Shown: positions 26,805 through 35,720, counted from the first letter of the stretch. The stretch is 64,000 bases of DNA from Natronococcus sp. AD-5 (GCF_030734285.1 NZ_CP132294.1:124001-188000), one strand, 5' to 3'. A program made the numbers and translations. The notes: generated from the letters alone by a model not told the origin.

Positions 26805-27398
26805 ATGAGCACAACTACTTCCGAAGCCGGAACCGAATCCCTGCGGAGGGGATGGCGAACGCTCGCGCTCGCGGGCGGCGTCCTCGTATTACTCGGCCTC
26901 CTCGCGATGTTGCTGCCGATCGCGACGGGTGTCGCGATAACGTACCTCGTCGGCGCGCTACTGGTCGTCGGCGGGATCGTCCACGCCGGTCACGCCGTCA
27001 CCGCGCGCGGATGGCGGGGCTCCCTCTGGCAGCTGACGCTGGCGATCGTCTCGGTCGTCGCCGGGATCCTCCTCCTCGTAAACCCCGTTCTCGGGCTTCT
27101 GAGCCTGACGATCCTGGTCATCGCGTACCTCTTGGTGGACGGCGTCGCGGAGCTCGGGATGAGCCTTCGAATGGGGGGCGAACCCGGCCGGGGGTGGATC
27201 GCGGCTAGCGGCGTGACCTCGCTCGTACTCGCGGGCCTCCTCTGGGCGGGCTTCCCCGCGGATGCGGCCTGGGCGATCGGACTGCTCGTCGGTATCAGCC
27301 TGGTCGTGACCGGCCTCTCGATGGTCGCCGTGGCCTACGACGGCCGCCGCACGGCCGAGGACGCCACTCCGTCCGCGACCGAACCGCGCGGCGCGTGA
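26805..27398 (+). CDS. HdeD/DUF308 family membrane protein
   Basis: ATG 26805 gives 197 residues with six membrane helices arranged as three hairpins, the DUF308 pattern (LALAGGVLVLLGLLAMLLP; ALLVVGGIVHAGHAV; VSVVAGILLLVNPVLGLLSL ...). The recurring GIxLLxxPxxGL element is typical. HdeD helps enterobacteria survive acid, but the archaeal role is not known. A TATA-like ACCTATATCTAC lies about 35 bp before the start, so it has its own promoter behind the aromatic genes. Confidence 0.82.
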   Translation: MSTTTSEAGTESLRRGWRTLALAGGVLVLLGLLAMLLPIATGVAITYLVGALLVVGGIVHAGHAVTARGWRGSLWQLTLAIVSVVAGILLLVNPVLGLLSLTILVIAYLLVDGVAELGMSLRMGGEPGRGWIAASGVTSLVLAGLLWAGFPADAAWAIGLLVGISLVVTGLSMVAVAYDGRRTAEDATPSATEPRGA

Positions 27399-27412
27399 AT
27401 TCCCTTTTTACG
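27399..27412 (+). terminator. T-run after the DUF308 gene
   Basis: AATTCCCTTTTTACGG directly follows the stop codon at 27398. The T5 run is a plausible archaeal terminator. Confidence 0.35.
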
Positions 27413-27477
27413 GCGTTCTTCCGAGCGGCCAGAGCGCCCGCCAACAATTATCTCGAGCGGGGACGTCCCTCGAACTC

Positions 27478-28071
27478 GTGGTTCGGGCAACCATCACGAC
27501 GCGACCGCTCGCGGCGACCGAGACGGGACACCGAACGGAACTGCTGTACGACGACGGCTCGAACGACGAGGTGCTGCTCTGTGCCGTCCACGGCGGCGAG
27601 GTCGAACCCGGCACCGCGGAACAGGCGCTCGAGTTGGCGACGCGGCTCCCGGCCGCCAGCTGCTGGGCCTGTCTGGGGTACGACGACGAGACCGACGCGT
27701 TCGACGAGTGGCATCCGCCCTCGTCGGCCGTCGACACCGAGGACTACCCGCTGCTCGCGGAGATCGCCGACCGCGACTTCGAGACCGTGATCAGCTTCCA
27801 CGGACTCGGCGACGACCGGGTGCTCGTCGGGGGCGGGACCGACGCCGAGGTCAAACGAACGGTGGCCGCGCGTCTCGAGGCGGCCGTCACGCTCCCCGTC
27901 GAAACCGTCTCGGACGGCCCGTACGCCGGCGCCAGCCCGAACAACTTCGTCAACTGGCTCGCGGCGGACGGCGGCGGACTTCAGCTCGAGCAGGGACTCT
28001 CCGTCCGCGAGCGCGAGGCCGACGCCGTGGTGTCGACGCTCGAGGCGGCGGTCGCGGAGGGCGTACTGTAA
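27478..28071 (+). CDS. Poly-gamma-glutamate hydrolase-like zinc protein
   Basis: The start is GTG at 27478 (VRATITTRPLAATETG), 197 residues. The motif H38-G-G-E41 in AVHGGEVEPGT corresponds to the HGxxxEPGT zinc site of phage PghP, with a further histidine in VISFHGLGDD (about 104) and a conserved SPNNFVNWL region. PghP-type enzymes (DUF867) cut gamma-glutamyl bonds of poly-gamma-glutamate. Some Natrialba-type haloarchaea make this polymer, so remodelling or turnover of a capsule is conceivable, but no signal peptide is seen here. The true substrate is unknown. Confidence 0.8.
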   Translation: MVRATITTRPLAATETGHRTELLYDDGSNDEVLLCAVHGGEVEPGTAEQALELATRLPAASCWACLGYDDETDAFDEWHPPSSAVDTEDYPLLAEIADRDFETVISFHGLGDDRVLVGGGTDAEVKRTVAARLEAAVTLPVETVSDGPYAGASPNNFVNWLAADGGGLQLEQGLSVREREADAVVSTLEAAVAEGVL

Positions 28072-28229
28072 CGACGTCCGAGCGGATCCGCCGCGACGAG
28101 GTCCTCGGCGACGGCCGACCCGCGCGACGGTTCTCGATCGCCGGCGCGAGACTCGCCTCGGTCCCGTCGAACTTCGACGGGATGTCGGAATTCGGAACTG
28201 TTTCGAGGCTCGGTTTCGTTCGTCGATCC

Positions 28230-28799
28230 GTGACCGACGCGGACCTCACGATCGACGACGAGATCGTCGCCCGCGCCCGCATTCACGCCCGCGAGGTCAT
28301 CGGCGAGCACGATCTCGCGCTCGAGTTCGACGCGCTCGAGTGGCGGGTGTCCGCGAGAGCGCGCCGCCGGGCGGGGCTGTGCCGGTGGCACGCCGACCGC
28401 GAGGTGGCGACGATCGTGCTCGCACGGCGGGCCTACGAGCGATACGAGTGGCCCGAGTTCGCGGCCGTCGTCCGACACGAACTCGTCCACGCCTGGGAGT
28501 TTCAGCGGTTCGGCGAGTCGGGACACGGCCCGCGGTTTCGCGAACTGGCCGCGACGCTCGAGGCGCCCCGTCACTGCCGGTCGTTCGCCGACCCGCGGTA
28601 CGTGCTACGCTGTCGCGAGGGCGACTGCCCGTGGCGGGCGACCCGCCACCGGGCGTCGAAGCCGGTTCGAGCGCCCGACCGGTACCGGTGTGGCGAGTGC
28701 GGCGGCGTCGTCGAGGTCGAGCACGCCGACAGCGGGCGGACGTGGAAGAGCGCGAGCGGGTTCGGCGTGGCGAAGGCGGCGCTCGGCGACGAGTGGTGA
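28230..28799 (+). CDS. SprT-like zinc metalloprotease
   Basis: I prefer GTG 28230 (VTDADLTIDDEIVARARIHA; 189 residues) over ATG 28182, because the 16 codons between them lack the strong GC3 bias of coding DNA. The metalloprotease motif H83-E-L-V-H87 and a following H in SGHGPRF fit the SprT fold. Two CxxC pairs near the C-terminus (CREGDC and CGECGG) form a zinc ribbon. SprT/SPRTN proteins cut proteins cross-linked to DNA, and an equivalent repair role is inferred. Confidence 0.82.
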   Translation: MTDADLTIDDEIVARARIHAREVIGEHDLALEFDALEWRVSARARRRAGLCRWHADREVATIVLARRAYERYEWPEFAAVVRHELVHAWEFQRFGESGHGPRFRELAATLEAPRHCRSFADPRYVLRCREGDCPWRATRHRASKPVRAPDRYRCGECGGVVEVEHADSGRTWKSASGFGVAKAALGDEW

Positions 28800-28869
28800 G
28801 CGGACCGCGCGGCTCCGACGGCGAGTCGGCCGCGGAACACTTATTCGGCGACCGCATGCAGGTTCATCC

Positions 28870-29412
28870 ATGGGAATACTCGATTTGATGCTGGGGAAGT
28901 CGGGTGAAGGTCAACAGGGAGTCGAGGGTCACTCGTACATGCTCCCGGAGGAGACCCACGCGTTCGTTCACCCGGTCGCGGTCCGACACGAGGAACTCGC
29001 GGCCGTCGACGAACTGCTCGCGGCCGACGAGGAGGCGCCGTCGCTGGAGGAGAACGCGGACGAGCTACAGGACGCGTTCGACGACCTCTTCGACGGCGAC
29101 GGCCCCAGCGCGGCCGATCTCGTCGAGCGGGAACGGGCGGCGCGACGCACCGTCGAGACGCTGCTCGAGGCCTGGCGCGAGCGGGTCGACGCGGAAGCCG
29201 ACGCGCTCGGCGTCGTCTACGTTCGATCGGCCGATCACTCGTCGCTGGCCGCATTCGTCAAGCGCTGTGCGGAGCGCGGCGAGCGAGAGGACGATCCGTT
29301 CGAACTCCCCGACTCGTTCCCGGCCGTCGCGCCCCTGCTCGAGCGGCTGGACGAGGCGACCGACAGCAGGTACCGCGCCGTCGTCCACACCGACCTCGTT
29401 CCCTCGACGTAG
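28870..29412 (+). CDS. Conserved haloarchaeal protein, unknown function
   Basis: ATG 28870 gives 180 acidic residues (MGILDLMLGKSGEGQQGV). The N-terminus could form a short amphipathic helix. The middle is Glu/Asp/Ala-rich and probably helical (AAVDELLAADEEAP ... LVERERAARRTVETLLEAW), and the end contains an apparent alpha/beta stretch (YRAVVHTDLVPST). Codon use is typical. It is convergent with the HAD gene (21 bp between ends). No named domain is recognised. Confidence 0.65.
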   Translation: MGILDLMLGKSGEGQQGVEGHSYMLPEETHAFVHPVAVRHEELAAVDELLAADEEAPSLEENADELQDAFDDLFDGDGPSAADLVERERAARRTVETLLEAWRERVDAEADALGVVYVRSADHSSLAAFVKRCAERGEREDDPFELPDSFPAVAPLLERLDEATDSRYRAVVHTDLVPST

Positions 29413-29433
29413 CCGTCCGTCGCCGGCGCGGCC

Positions 29434-30111
29434 TCAGACGATCGACTCGAGGCGTTCGAGCGTCGAGAGCTCGTAGGTCGGCTCGTGTTCGTCTTCCGCC
29501 GTGCGGTCGCGGCCGACGTCGATCCACGCCGAGTCGATCCCCATCGCGTTGGCGCCGGCGATATCGGCGCGCAGCGAGTCCCCGACGTGGATCGCGGCGT
29601 CGGGCGTCGCCTCGAGTTCGGCGAGCGCGCGCTCGAACGGCGCCGCGTCGGGCTTCGGGTGGATGCCGGCGCTCGGGTCCGTGTAAACGCGAACGTCGAA
29701 CGCGTCCTCGATGCCCAGCGACCGGAGTTTCTGGATCTGGGTCGTTCGTCCGCCGTTCGTGATGAGGCCGACCCGCCCGCGGTCGCGGGCGTACTCGAGG
29801 GCGGCCTCCGCGCCGGGTCGAAATCGGACGGCGCTCGGATCCTGCAACTCGAGATATCGGTCCGCGAGCGAGGACACGACGGTCGAATCGGCGCCCGCTC
29901 GGTCGGCGACTTCGCCGAAGAGGTGCTCGTAGAACTCGCGGGCCGTCTCGGCGGTCGGCAGCGACGGAACGGCGGCGCGGAGATCGGACGGCGTACAGAA
30001 CCGGTCGCAGTCGACGCCCTCGAAGGTCCGCTCGAGCAGCGTCGCGGGGTCCTGCGTGGGCTCGCAGATCGTCCTGTCGAGATCGAAACAGATCGCGTCG
30101 TAGGGAGCCAT
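29434..30111 (-). CDS. HAD-superfamily hydrolase
   Basis: ATG 30111 gives 225 residues. Motif I is FDLDRT with nucleophile D10 and D12 (the usual DxDGT reads DLDRT). A helical cap follows, then VGLITNGG (motif II), the lysine in GIHPKPDAAPF (motif III) and IHVGDSLRADIAGA (motif IV). This is a subfamily I phosphatase, similar to phosphoglycolate phosphatase or pyrimidine nucleotidase types. The natural substrate cannot be read from the sequence. The frame stays open upstream to 31563 only as the shadow of the facing gene. Confidence 0.87.
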   Translation of the reverse strand: MAPYDAICFDLDRTICEPTQDPATLLERTFEGVDCDRFCTPSDLRAAVPSLPTAETAREFYEHLFGEVADRAGADSTVVSSLADRYLELQDPSAVRFRPGAEAALEYARDRGRVGLITNGGRTTQIQKLRSLGIEDAFDVRVYTDPSAGIHPKPDAAPFERALAELEATPDAAIHVGDSLRADIAGANAMGIDSAWIDVGRDRTAEDEHEPTYELSTLERLESIV

Positions 30112-30270
30112 CTTGCCAACAGTATGGCACCAAGCGTTCTCAACGTTTCGCACCGAAGGGTGGTCCCCGCGGTGAGGTGCGAGAACGCCTGTCACGACCC
30201 CGACCTTTCGATTGCCCCGACTGCTGCCAGATCCGCCACGTTCAAGCCGTTCCCCTTCGAGCATCGTGGT

Positions 30271-31455
30271 ATGACGAGAGCTGTCTGGGTCAAGGCCGAC
30301 GACGCCGTCGGCGACTGGGACGATCGACGAGCGCGGATCACGACCGCGCTCGAGGCGGGCGCCGACTGGGTACTGATCGACGAGGCGGACGTCGAACGCG
30401 TCCGCGAACTCGGCGAGATCGGCGTCGCGGCGTTCCGGACCGACGGTGACGTGACGCTGGTCGACGACGTCGACGCCGAGAGCGACGCGACGAACGCGGA
30501 ACCCGACGCCATCGTCGTCGGCAAGGAGGGCGAGGGAGACGGGACGATCGATCTTCCGGACGACCTCTCCGGCTCCGCCGACCTCTCGACGCTGCGCCGC
30601 GACGGCGAACTCGACCGGGGCGCGTACGTGCGCATCCTCGGAAAGGAGTACGAGTCGTTCGCCGAAACCGCCGCCGAGGAGGCCGACCACACGATCGTCG
30701 TCGGCGAGGACTGGACGATCATCCCCCTCGAGAACCTGATCGCGCGCATCGGCGAGGAGACCGACCTCGTCGCGGGCGTCACCTCCGCCGAGGAGGCGAA
30801 GACGGCGTTCGAGACCCTCGAGATCGGCGCCGACGCCGTCCTGCTCGACTCGGACGACCCCGACGAGATCCGCCGGACGGTCGAGGTTCGCGACGAGGCC
30901 GAGCGCGAGTCGCTTTCCCTCGAGTACGCGGAGGTGCTCGACGTCGAGCAGGTCGGCAGCGCGGATCGGGTCTGCGTCGACACCGGCTCGCTGCTCGAAC
31001 ACGACGAGGGAATGCTCGTCGGTTCGATGGCCCGCGGGCTCGTCTTCGTCCACGCGGAGACCGCCGAATCGCCCTACGTCGCCTCGCGGCCCTTCCGGGT
31101 CAACGCGGGCGCGGTCCACGCCTACGTCCGGACGCCCGACGGCGGCACGAAGTACCTCTCGGAGCTCCAGAGCGGCGACGAGGTCCAGGTCGTCGACACC
31201 GACGGTAACACCCGCGAGGCGATCGTCGGCCGCGTCAAGATCGAGAAGCGGCCGATGTTCCGGATCGCCCTCGAGACGTCCGACGGCGACCGCATCGAGA
31301 CGATGCTCCAGAACGCCGAGACGATCAAGGTCCCCACGAGCGCGGGCCGAACGGCCGTCACCGACCTCGAGGCGGGCGACGAACTGCTGCTCTACTGCGA
31401 GGACACCGCGCGACACTTCGGCGAGGCGGTCGAGGAGAGTATTATCGAGAAATAG
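30271..31455 (+). CDS. 3-dehydroquinate synthase II (AroB')
   Basis: The 394-residue protein starts MTRAVWVKADDAVGDWDDR and matches the archaeal 3-dehydroquinate synthase II family across its length. It has IVVGEDWTIIPLENLIA, DTGSLLEHDEGMLVGSMARGL and SRPFRVNAGAVHAYV. It uses NAD to deaminate and cyclise the ADH synthase product to 3-dehydroquinate, bypassing the classical AroF-AroB steps. It is separated from the ADH synthase gene by five unrelated genes on this chromosome. ATG 30271 was chosen because the frame upstream is antisense to the HAD gene. Confidence 0.93.
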   Translation: MTRAVWVKADDAVGDWDDRRARITTALEAGADWVLIDEADVERVRELGEIGVAAFRTDGDVTLVDDVDAESDATNAEPDAIVVGKEGEGDGTIDLPDDLSGSADLSTLRRDGELDRGAYVRILGKEYESFAETAAEEADHTIVVGEDWTIIPLENLIARIGEETDLVAGVTSAEEAKTAFETLEIGADAVLLDSDDPDEIRRTVEVRDEAERESLSLEYAEVLDVEQVGSADRVCVDTGSLLEHDEGMLVGSMARGLVFVHAETAESPYVASRPFRVNAGAVHAYVRTPDGGTKYLSELQSGDEVQVVDTDGNTREAIVGRVKIEKRPMFRIALETSDGDRIETMLQNAETIKVPTSAGRTAVTDLEAGDELLLYCEDTARHFGEAVEESIIEK

Positions 31456-31673
31456 CTCGTTTCCGGAACGTCTTCGTCCCCTGAAACAGGGTATTGCTAC
31501 CGTACCGCACGCTTTTCGAGGAGTCAGTCGAGGCTGTGCCATCCGTCTGACGTGACCGCACAAATTCGGCTAATCGAACACTATTTGACGAAGAAACGTC
31601 GAAATATTCCAGTAATTTACCCTCGTCGTTGACAAAATCTATGCTGATTGGTGGCATGCTCTCCCCCGGGGCC

Positions 31674-32906
31674 ATGAGCGTAACTCGAGAACAACTTCGA
31701 GGGGTCGAACTGCCCGAGTTCGCGGTCACACTCCGAAACGCGGGAGTCGCAGGCGCGGGCGGTGCCGGGTTTCCGTCATACGCCAAGTGGGAGCACCTCG
31801 AGTCGGTCGACTCGTTGCTGGTGAACCACCAGGAGAGCGAACCGAACTACTACATCGACAAGTGGCTCGGTCGGAAGCGAACGGACGAACTGGCCGCGCT
31901 GTTCGACGGCTTGCTCGATCACGCCTTCGACCGGATCGTGATCGGCGCCAAGCGGACCGACCGAGAGGAGTGGGTCGTCGACCTCGAACGAGCGACCGAC
32001 GCGACGATCTACGAGCCGGACGAGCTTCCGATCGACGAGAGCGAGCGCGGCGTCGTCGTCGCCTACACCGAGGACAAGTACGAGTACGGGATGGAGAGCG
32101 TCCTCCTGCGACTCGTCGCGGGCGTCGTTATGCAGGGCGGGGAGTTGCCGATGGACCACGGCTGGCTCGTCCAGAACACCGAGACGCTTCGGAACGTCCG
32201 CACCGCGCTCGTCGACGGCGAACCGACGACCCGCAAGTTCGTCCACGTCGACGGACGGGTGCCCCGCCACCGCTTCCTCGAGGTGCCGATCGGGACGCCC
32301 GCGACCGATCTGCTCGAGGCGGCGGGACGGACCGACGGGCTCGACGAGAACGAGGTGATCCTCGACGGCGGTCCGGGGTGGTGTTTCGAGATCGACGACT
32401 CGCCGGACGAGTTCGGCGTCCGCAAGCGGACGAACTGCCTGCTGGTGATGGAGCGGTCGGTCGTCGAGGAGAACCGTCTCGGCGGCGGCGGGCGCGTCAA
32501 CGTCCTCGCGTCGGCGGCCTGGAAGCACTCGGTCCACGAAACCGAGCCCGCGGAGACGATCCGCCCGGACCGCGTCGAAGTGCCGCTGATCACGAACCCG
32601 GATTTCGAGGGCGTCGTCACGCCGAGCGAGCCGATCGTCCGGCCGGGCGACGAACTCGAGGAAGGGGAGATGATCGCGCGGCCGGGCGAGGGGATCAGCA
32701 TCGCCCAGCACTCGCCGATCGACGGGACGGTGACCGCGGTCGACGACCGTTCGATCTCGATCGACGCCCGCGGTGAGTCGGCGACCGACGCAGCCGCGAG
32801 TCACACGGTGTACTGGACCTGGTGTACCGACTGCGGCCGGTACGTGCCGAAACCCGAGGTTCAGGTCGCCGATCCGACGGCGTACGTCTGCGATCGCTGT
32901 CGCTGA
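31674..32906 (+). CDS. Stand-alone NuoF/RnfC-like flavoprotein subunit with zinc ribbon
   Basis: ATG 31674 gives 410 residues (MSVTREQLRG); ATGs at 31641 and 31656 are also in frame. GAGGAGFPSYAKW (27-39) corresponds to the NADH/FMN-binding glycine-rich segment of complex I 51-kDa and RnfC proteins. An SLBB-like part and a lipoyl-type barrel-sandwich domain follow (IVRPGDELEEGEMIA ... SPIDGTVTAVDD). The last 40 residues hold CTDC and CDRC, a zinc ribbon or small Fe-S site. No other nuo or rnf genes are adjacent, so it may serve a separate electron-transfer partner; its role is unknown. Confidence 0.75.
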   Translation: MSVTREQLRGVELPEFAVTLRNAGVAGAGGAGFPSYAKWEHLESVDSLLVNHQESEPNYYIDKWLGRKRTDELAALFDGLLDHAFDRIVIGAKRTDREEWVVDLERATDATIYEPDELPIDESERGVVVAYTEDKYEYGMESVLLRLVAGVVMQGGELPMDHGWLVQNTETLRNVRTALVDGEPTTRKFVHVDGRVPRHRFLEVPIGTPATDLLEAAGRTDGLDENEVILDGGPGWCFEIDDSPDEFGVRKRTNCLLVMERSVVEENRLGGGGRVNVLASAAWKHSVHETEPAETIRPDRVEVPLITNPDFEGVVTPSEPIVRPGDELEEGEMIARPGEGISIAQHSPIDGTVTAVDDRSISIDARGESATDAAASHTVYWTWCTDCGRYVPKPEVQVADPTAYVCDRCR

Positions 32907-32958
32907 CGGCGTCGCTCGTCCGGTGCGTCGTCGATCGCGCGGAGAACGGTTCGCGGAG

Positions 32959-33120
32959 CTATCGGCAACACGGCCGCACGGCCGTCGATCGGATCCACGC
33001 CGCGGCGTTCCGTCGGTCGCAGATGACCGTGGCGCCGTCGTCGTCGTAACTTACGTACGCGTCGAATTCGGGGACGGCCGGCTCGTCCCGGACCGTCTCC
33101 TGGTGACTGTTCTGATTCAT
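32959..33120 (-). CDS. Small DUF7331-like protein
   Basis: A 53-residue frame from ATG 33120 to TAG 32959 reads MNQNSHQETVRDEPAVPEFD, then AYVSYDDDGATVICDRRN and AAAWIRSTAV. The pattern of an acidic start, a tyrosine/aspartate-rich strand, then a Y/CD-x-N-x-x-AWI end resembles the small haloarchaeal DUF7331 family. Codon use is GC3-rich. It lies alone in the gap 32907-33255, convergent with the NuoF-like gene. Function unknown; the family link is from memory of the pattern. Confidence 0.6.
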   Translation of the reverse strand: MNQNSHQETVRDEPAVPEFDAYVSYDDDGATVICDRRNAAAWIRSTAVRPCCR

Positions 33121-33255
33121 CTCGAGTAGCTCCCGCCGGCCGCCGAGCGCGGCCGACGTCGGTGCCCCTCGTATCCGAGTAACGCGGAAAAGGGTTCCGT
33201 CAAAGTACTACTAGTGTGGTTATATCCCGTGGATCACGGCTCATCGACGCCGATC

Positions 33256-33678
33256 TCAGGGAGCCGGCGATTCCTCGTCCTCTCGGGGCTCGAGGCGGCT
33301 CGTACACCAGTGACAGAAGGTAAGCTCTTCGTCGAGCGGTTTCCCGCACTCGGGACAGCTCGGCCCGTCGCCGTCGTCGCCGCTCGAGTTCGGCGAAAAT
33401 CCTATCGCGCGGAACGTCGCGTCGATCGTGGCAAACAGTACGATAAACGAGAGGACGAACTGGCTGATCGTGTCCGTCTCATCGGTGACGAGCGTCATCC
33501 CGTCGCTCACGGAGCTGATGGCCGCGAGCTGGTCGGCCGGCGGCAGAAAGATCGCGAGCGCCGCCACGAATACGCCGCCGAACGCCAGCGCGCGCACCCA
33601 GTCGCGGATGAGCACGTGGCCCGCACCGGGGAGGAGCACCGAGAGGCCGGCGGCCGCGAGCGCACGGAGCCATGTCAT
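33256..33678 (-). CDS. Membrane protein with C-terminal zinc ribbon
   Basis: The 140-residue protein has membrane segments near residues 5-25, 30-46 and 72-92, then a short acidic linker and a zinc-ribbon CPEC-13 aa-CHWC at about 108-128. Many haloarchaeal proteins combine a few helices with such a ribbon; the role is unknown. It lies downstream of aroD on the same strand, 110 bp away, with a hairpin between. Confidence 0.7.
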   Translation of the reverse strand: MTWLRALAAAGLSVLLPGAGHVLIRDWVRALAFGGVFVAALAIFLPPADQLAAISSVSDGMTLVTDETDTISQFVLSFIVLFATIDATFRAIGFSPNSSGDDGDGPSCPECGKPLDEELTFCHWCTSRLEPREDEESPAP

Positions 33679-33742
33679 TGTACGTGGAAGTAGTGGGTGA
33701 CCGTCGCCCTTAACATTCCGATTTCGATCTATTTTCGGTTAA

Positions 33743-33767
33743 CAGGCCTCCGAGCGGGCGAGGCCTG
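33743..33767 (-). terminator. Inverted repeat after aroD
   Basis: CAGGCCTC-9 nt-GAGGCCTG is a perfect 8-bp stem located 22 bases past the aroD stop in the direction of transcription. On the minus strand it is followed by an A/T-rich stretch (AACCGAAAATAG). It may terminate the tfb-aroD transcript. Confidence 0.4.
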
Positions 33768-33788
33768 GAATAACGGCGTTCTCGGGTG

Positions 33789-34472
33789 TCACTTCAGCTG
33801 CGAGACGAGTTCCGAGAGCGTTTCGAGGTCGTACTGGCCGGGCGCCGTCGCCGCCTCGGGATCGACGGGCGCGTACCCGATCTTCGAGCCGTAGACGGGC
33901 GCGACCGCGCGCGTGTGACTGCCGACATCGCCCATCGCCATCGTCGCGACGGCGTCGCCGTGAGCGGTCAGCCGTTCCGTCGCGGACAGCAGCGCCAGGG
34001 TATCGGCTTTCGACTCCGCGGTGACGGCCAGTTTCGCGACGTCGGCGTACTTGCCGGCCTCGGTCAGCGTCCGGACCAGTTCCGTGCGAGGCGGCGTCCC
34101 CTCGAAGTCGTGGGACGAGGCGACGACCGCGACGTCGCGCTCGCGTGCGGTCTCGAGCAGGCCGTCGGCCTCGCCCTCGAGAATCGACTCGAGTTCGACG
34201 TCGATCGCGCCGACCGCGTCGATTCGGGCCGCTTCCGCGAGGGTCTCGAGGCGGCCGTCGTCCGCGGCCTCCCCGCCTTCCCGCTCCGTCCGGTTCGTCG
34301 CGAGGATCGGGAGGTCGCCGTCGTAGTTCTCGAGCCCCCCGAGGGGCTCGTCGGCTAAGTCCATTCGAAACTCGACGGCATCGGCGTGTTCGCGAGCGAT
34401 CGGGTCGTCAGCGTCCGAAAGGTCGGCGGTCGGAGCCGCGAGGACGAACGAATCGAACTCTATGCGTATCAC
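33789..34472 (-). CDS. aroD: 3-dehydroquinate dehydratase, type I
   Basis: The start is GTG at 34472 (read M, then IRIEFDSFVLAA), 227 residues. The catalytic histidine H121 (VVASSHDFEGTPP) and Schiff-base lysine K147 (YADVAKLAV) are both present, with the ELESILEG and ATNRTEREGG segments of the type I barrel. It converts 3-dehydroquinate to 3-dehydroshikimate, directly after the step catalysed by the AroB' protein encoded 3.3 kb away. It lies 49 bp behind tfb on the same strand and may be read through from it. Confidence 0.93.
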   Translation of the reverse strand: MIRIEFDSFVLAAPTADLSDADDPIAREHADAVEFRMDLADEPLGGLENYDGDLPILATNRTEREGGEAADDGRLETLAEAARIDAVGAIDVELESILEGEADGLLETARERDVAVVASSHDFEGTPPRTELVRTLTEAGKYADVAKLAVTAESKADTLALLSATERLTAHGDAVATMAMGDVGSHTRAVAPVYGSKIGYAPVDPEAATAPGQYDLETLSELVSQLK

Positions 34473-34521
34473 TGTTCGTCACTGGGAACGGGACGGCGAA
34501 AAACGGTGTCGTTCCGGCGAG

Positions 34522-35502
34522 TTACGCTATGCCGAGGGTTTCCTCGGCCTCGAGCAGTTCGTGGTAGCGGTTTCGAATGGTGACTTCCGAGATGTCGGCG
34601 ACGTCGCTGACGGCGGCCTGGGTCGTCTTCTCGTTGGTCAGTAGGGCGGCGGCGTAAACGGCCGCGGCGGCGAGGCCGACCGGCGACTTGCCGCTGTGAA
34701 CGCCCTTCTCCTTCGCGTTCTGGAGCAGCGCGCGGGCGCGGTGCTCGGCTTCGTCGGAGAGTTCGAGTCCCGAGGCGAACCGCGGGACGTAGCTCTCGGG
34801 GTCGGCCGGCTGGACCTCGAGGCCGAGTTCGCGGACGACGTAGCGGTAGGTGCGGGCGATCTCGTTCTTCTCGACGCGGGAGACGTCGGCGATCTCGTCG
34901 AGCGAGCGGGGGACGCCGGCCTGACGGGCGGCGGCGTAGACGCAGGCGGTCGAGACGCCCTCGATGGAGCGACCCGGAAGCAGGTCCTCGTCGAGCGCAC
35001 GGCGGTAGATGACCGAGGCGGTCTCGCGGACGTTCGTCGGCAGGCCGAGCGCGCTCGCCATCCGGTCGATCTCGCCGAGGGCCTGTTTCAGGTTGCGCTC
35101 TTTGGAGTCGCGAGTGCGGAAGCGCTCGTTCCACTTGCGCAGGCGCTGCATCTTCTCCCGCTGGCGCGAGCCCAGGGAATTCCCGTAGGCGTCCTTGTTT
35201 CGCCAGTCGATGTTCGTCGAGAGCCCCTTGTCGTGCATCGTGTTCGTCGTCGGCGCGCCGACGCGGGACTTCTCGTTCTTCTCCGCGGCGTCGAACGCGC
35301 GCCACTCGGGCCCGCGGTCGACCGAGTCCTCCTCGACGACGAGGCCGCAGTCTTCACAGACCGTCTCGCCGTGCTCGTCGTCGACGACGAGGTTTCCGGC
35401 GCACTCGGGGCAGGCGACGTCGCTCTGCTCGCTCTCGGCGGTTTCCGCTTCCGTCTCTCGTTCGCTACGTCGTACTCTGGTGTTCGATGTTGCGTTAGTC
35501 AT
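34522..35502 (-). CDS. tfb: Transcription initiation factor IIB (TFB)
   Basis: ATG 35502 gives 326 residues. An acidic N-terminus is followed by the zinc ribbon C31-x2-C34 ... C49-x2-C52, the B-finger/linker (GPEWRAFDAAEKNEKSRVG) and two cyclin-like repeats (about 125-205 and 220-310). It recruits RNA polymerase to TBP-TATA complexes. Haloarchaea carry many TFB paralogues with different promoter sets; which one this is cannot be told here. The region just upstream on the minus strand has a TATA-like CCTTAAATCC (near 35580-35588). The longer frame to 35577 lacks coding character. Confidence 0.95.
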   Translation of the reverse strand: MTNATSNTRVRRSERETEAETAESEQSDVACPECAGNLVVDDEHGETVCEDCGLVVEEDSVDRGPEWRAFDAAEKNEKSRVGAPTTNTMHDKGLSTNIDWRNKDAYGNSLGSRQREKMQRLRKWNERFRTRDSKERNLKQALGEIDRMASALGLPTNVRETASVIYRRALDEDLLPGRSIEGVSTACVYAAARQAGVPRSLDEIADVSRVEKNEIARTYRYVVRELGLEVQPADPESYVPRFASGLELSDEAEHRARALLQNAKEKGVHSGKSPVGLAAAAVYAAALLTNEKTTQAAVSDVADISEVTIRNRYHELLEAEETLGIA

Positions 35503-35720
35503 TGGATGACGAGCACAGCCCGGCCGAGCCGCGCACAGAAGCCGGACGTGATTGTTACCTACGTGGTTCCGAGACACTGGATTTAAGGATTTCGGAATCT
35601 CCGTCCGTCACGGGTCGAGAACCTGTCCTTCGTCAAAATTGGTGCAGAAAAGCGAAACATTGAAGCTATCTATCGGGCCCGAAGCGGGACGCCCAAACCG
35701 ATCGACCGCGAGTGTCGAGT

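Noticed and set aside
31456-31640. Possible small gene before the NuoF-like gene
   Set aside because: Only frames antisense or without coding bias are found; the region is A/T-richer and looks like a promoter.
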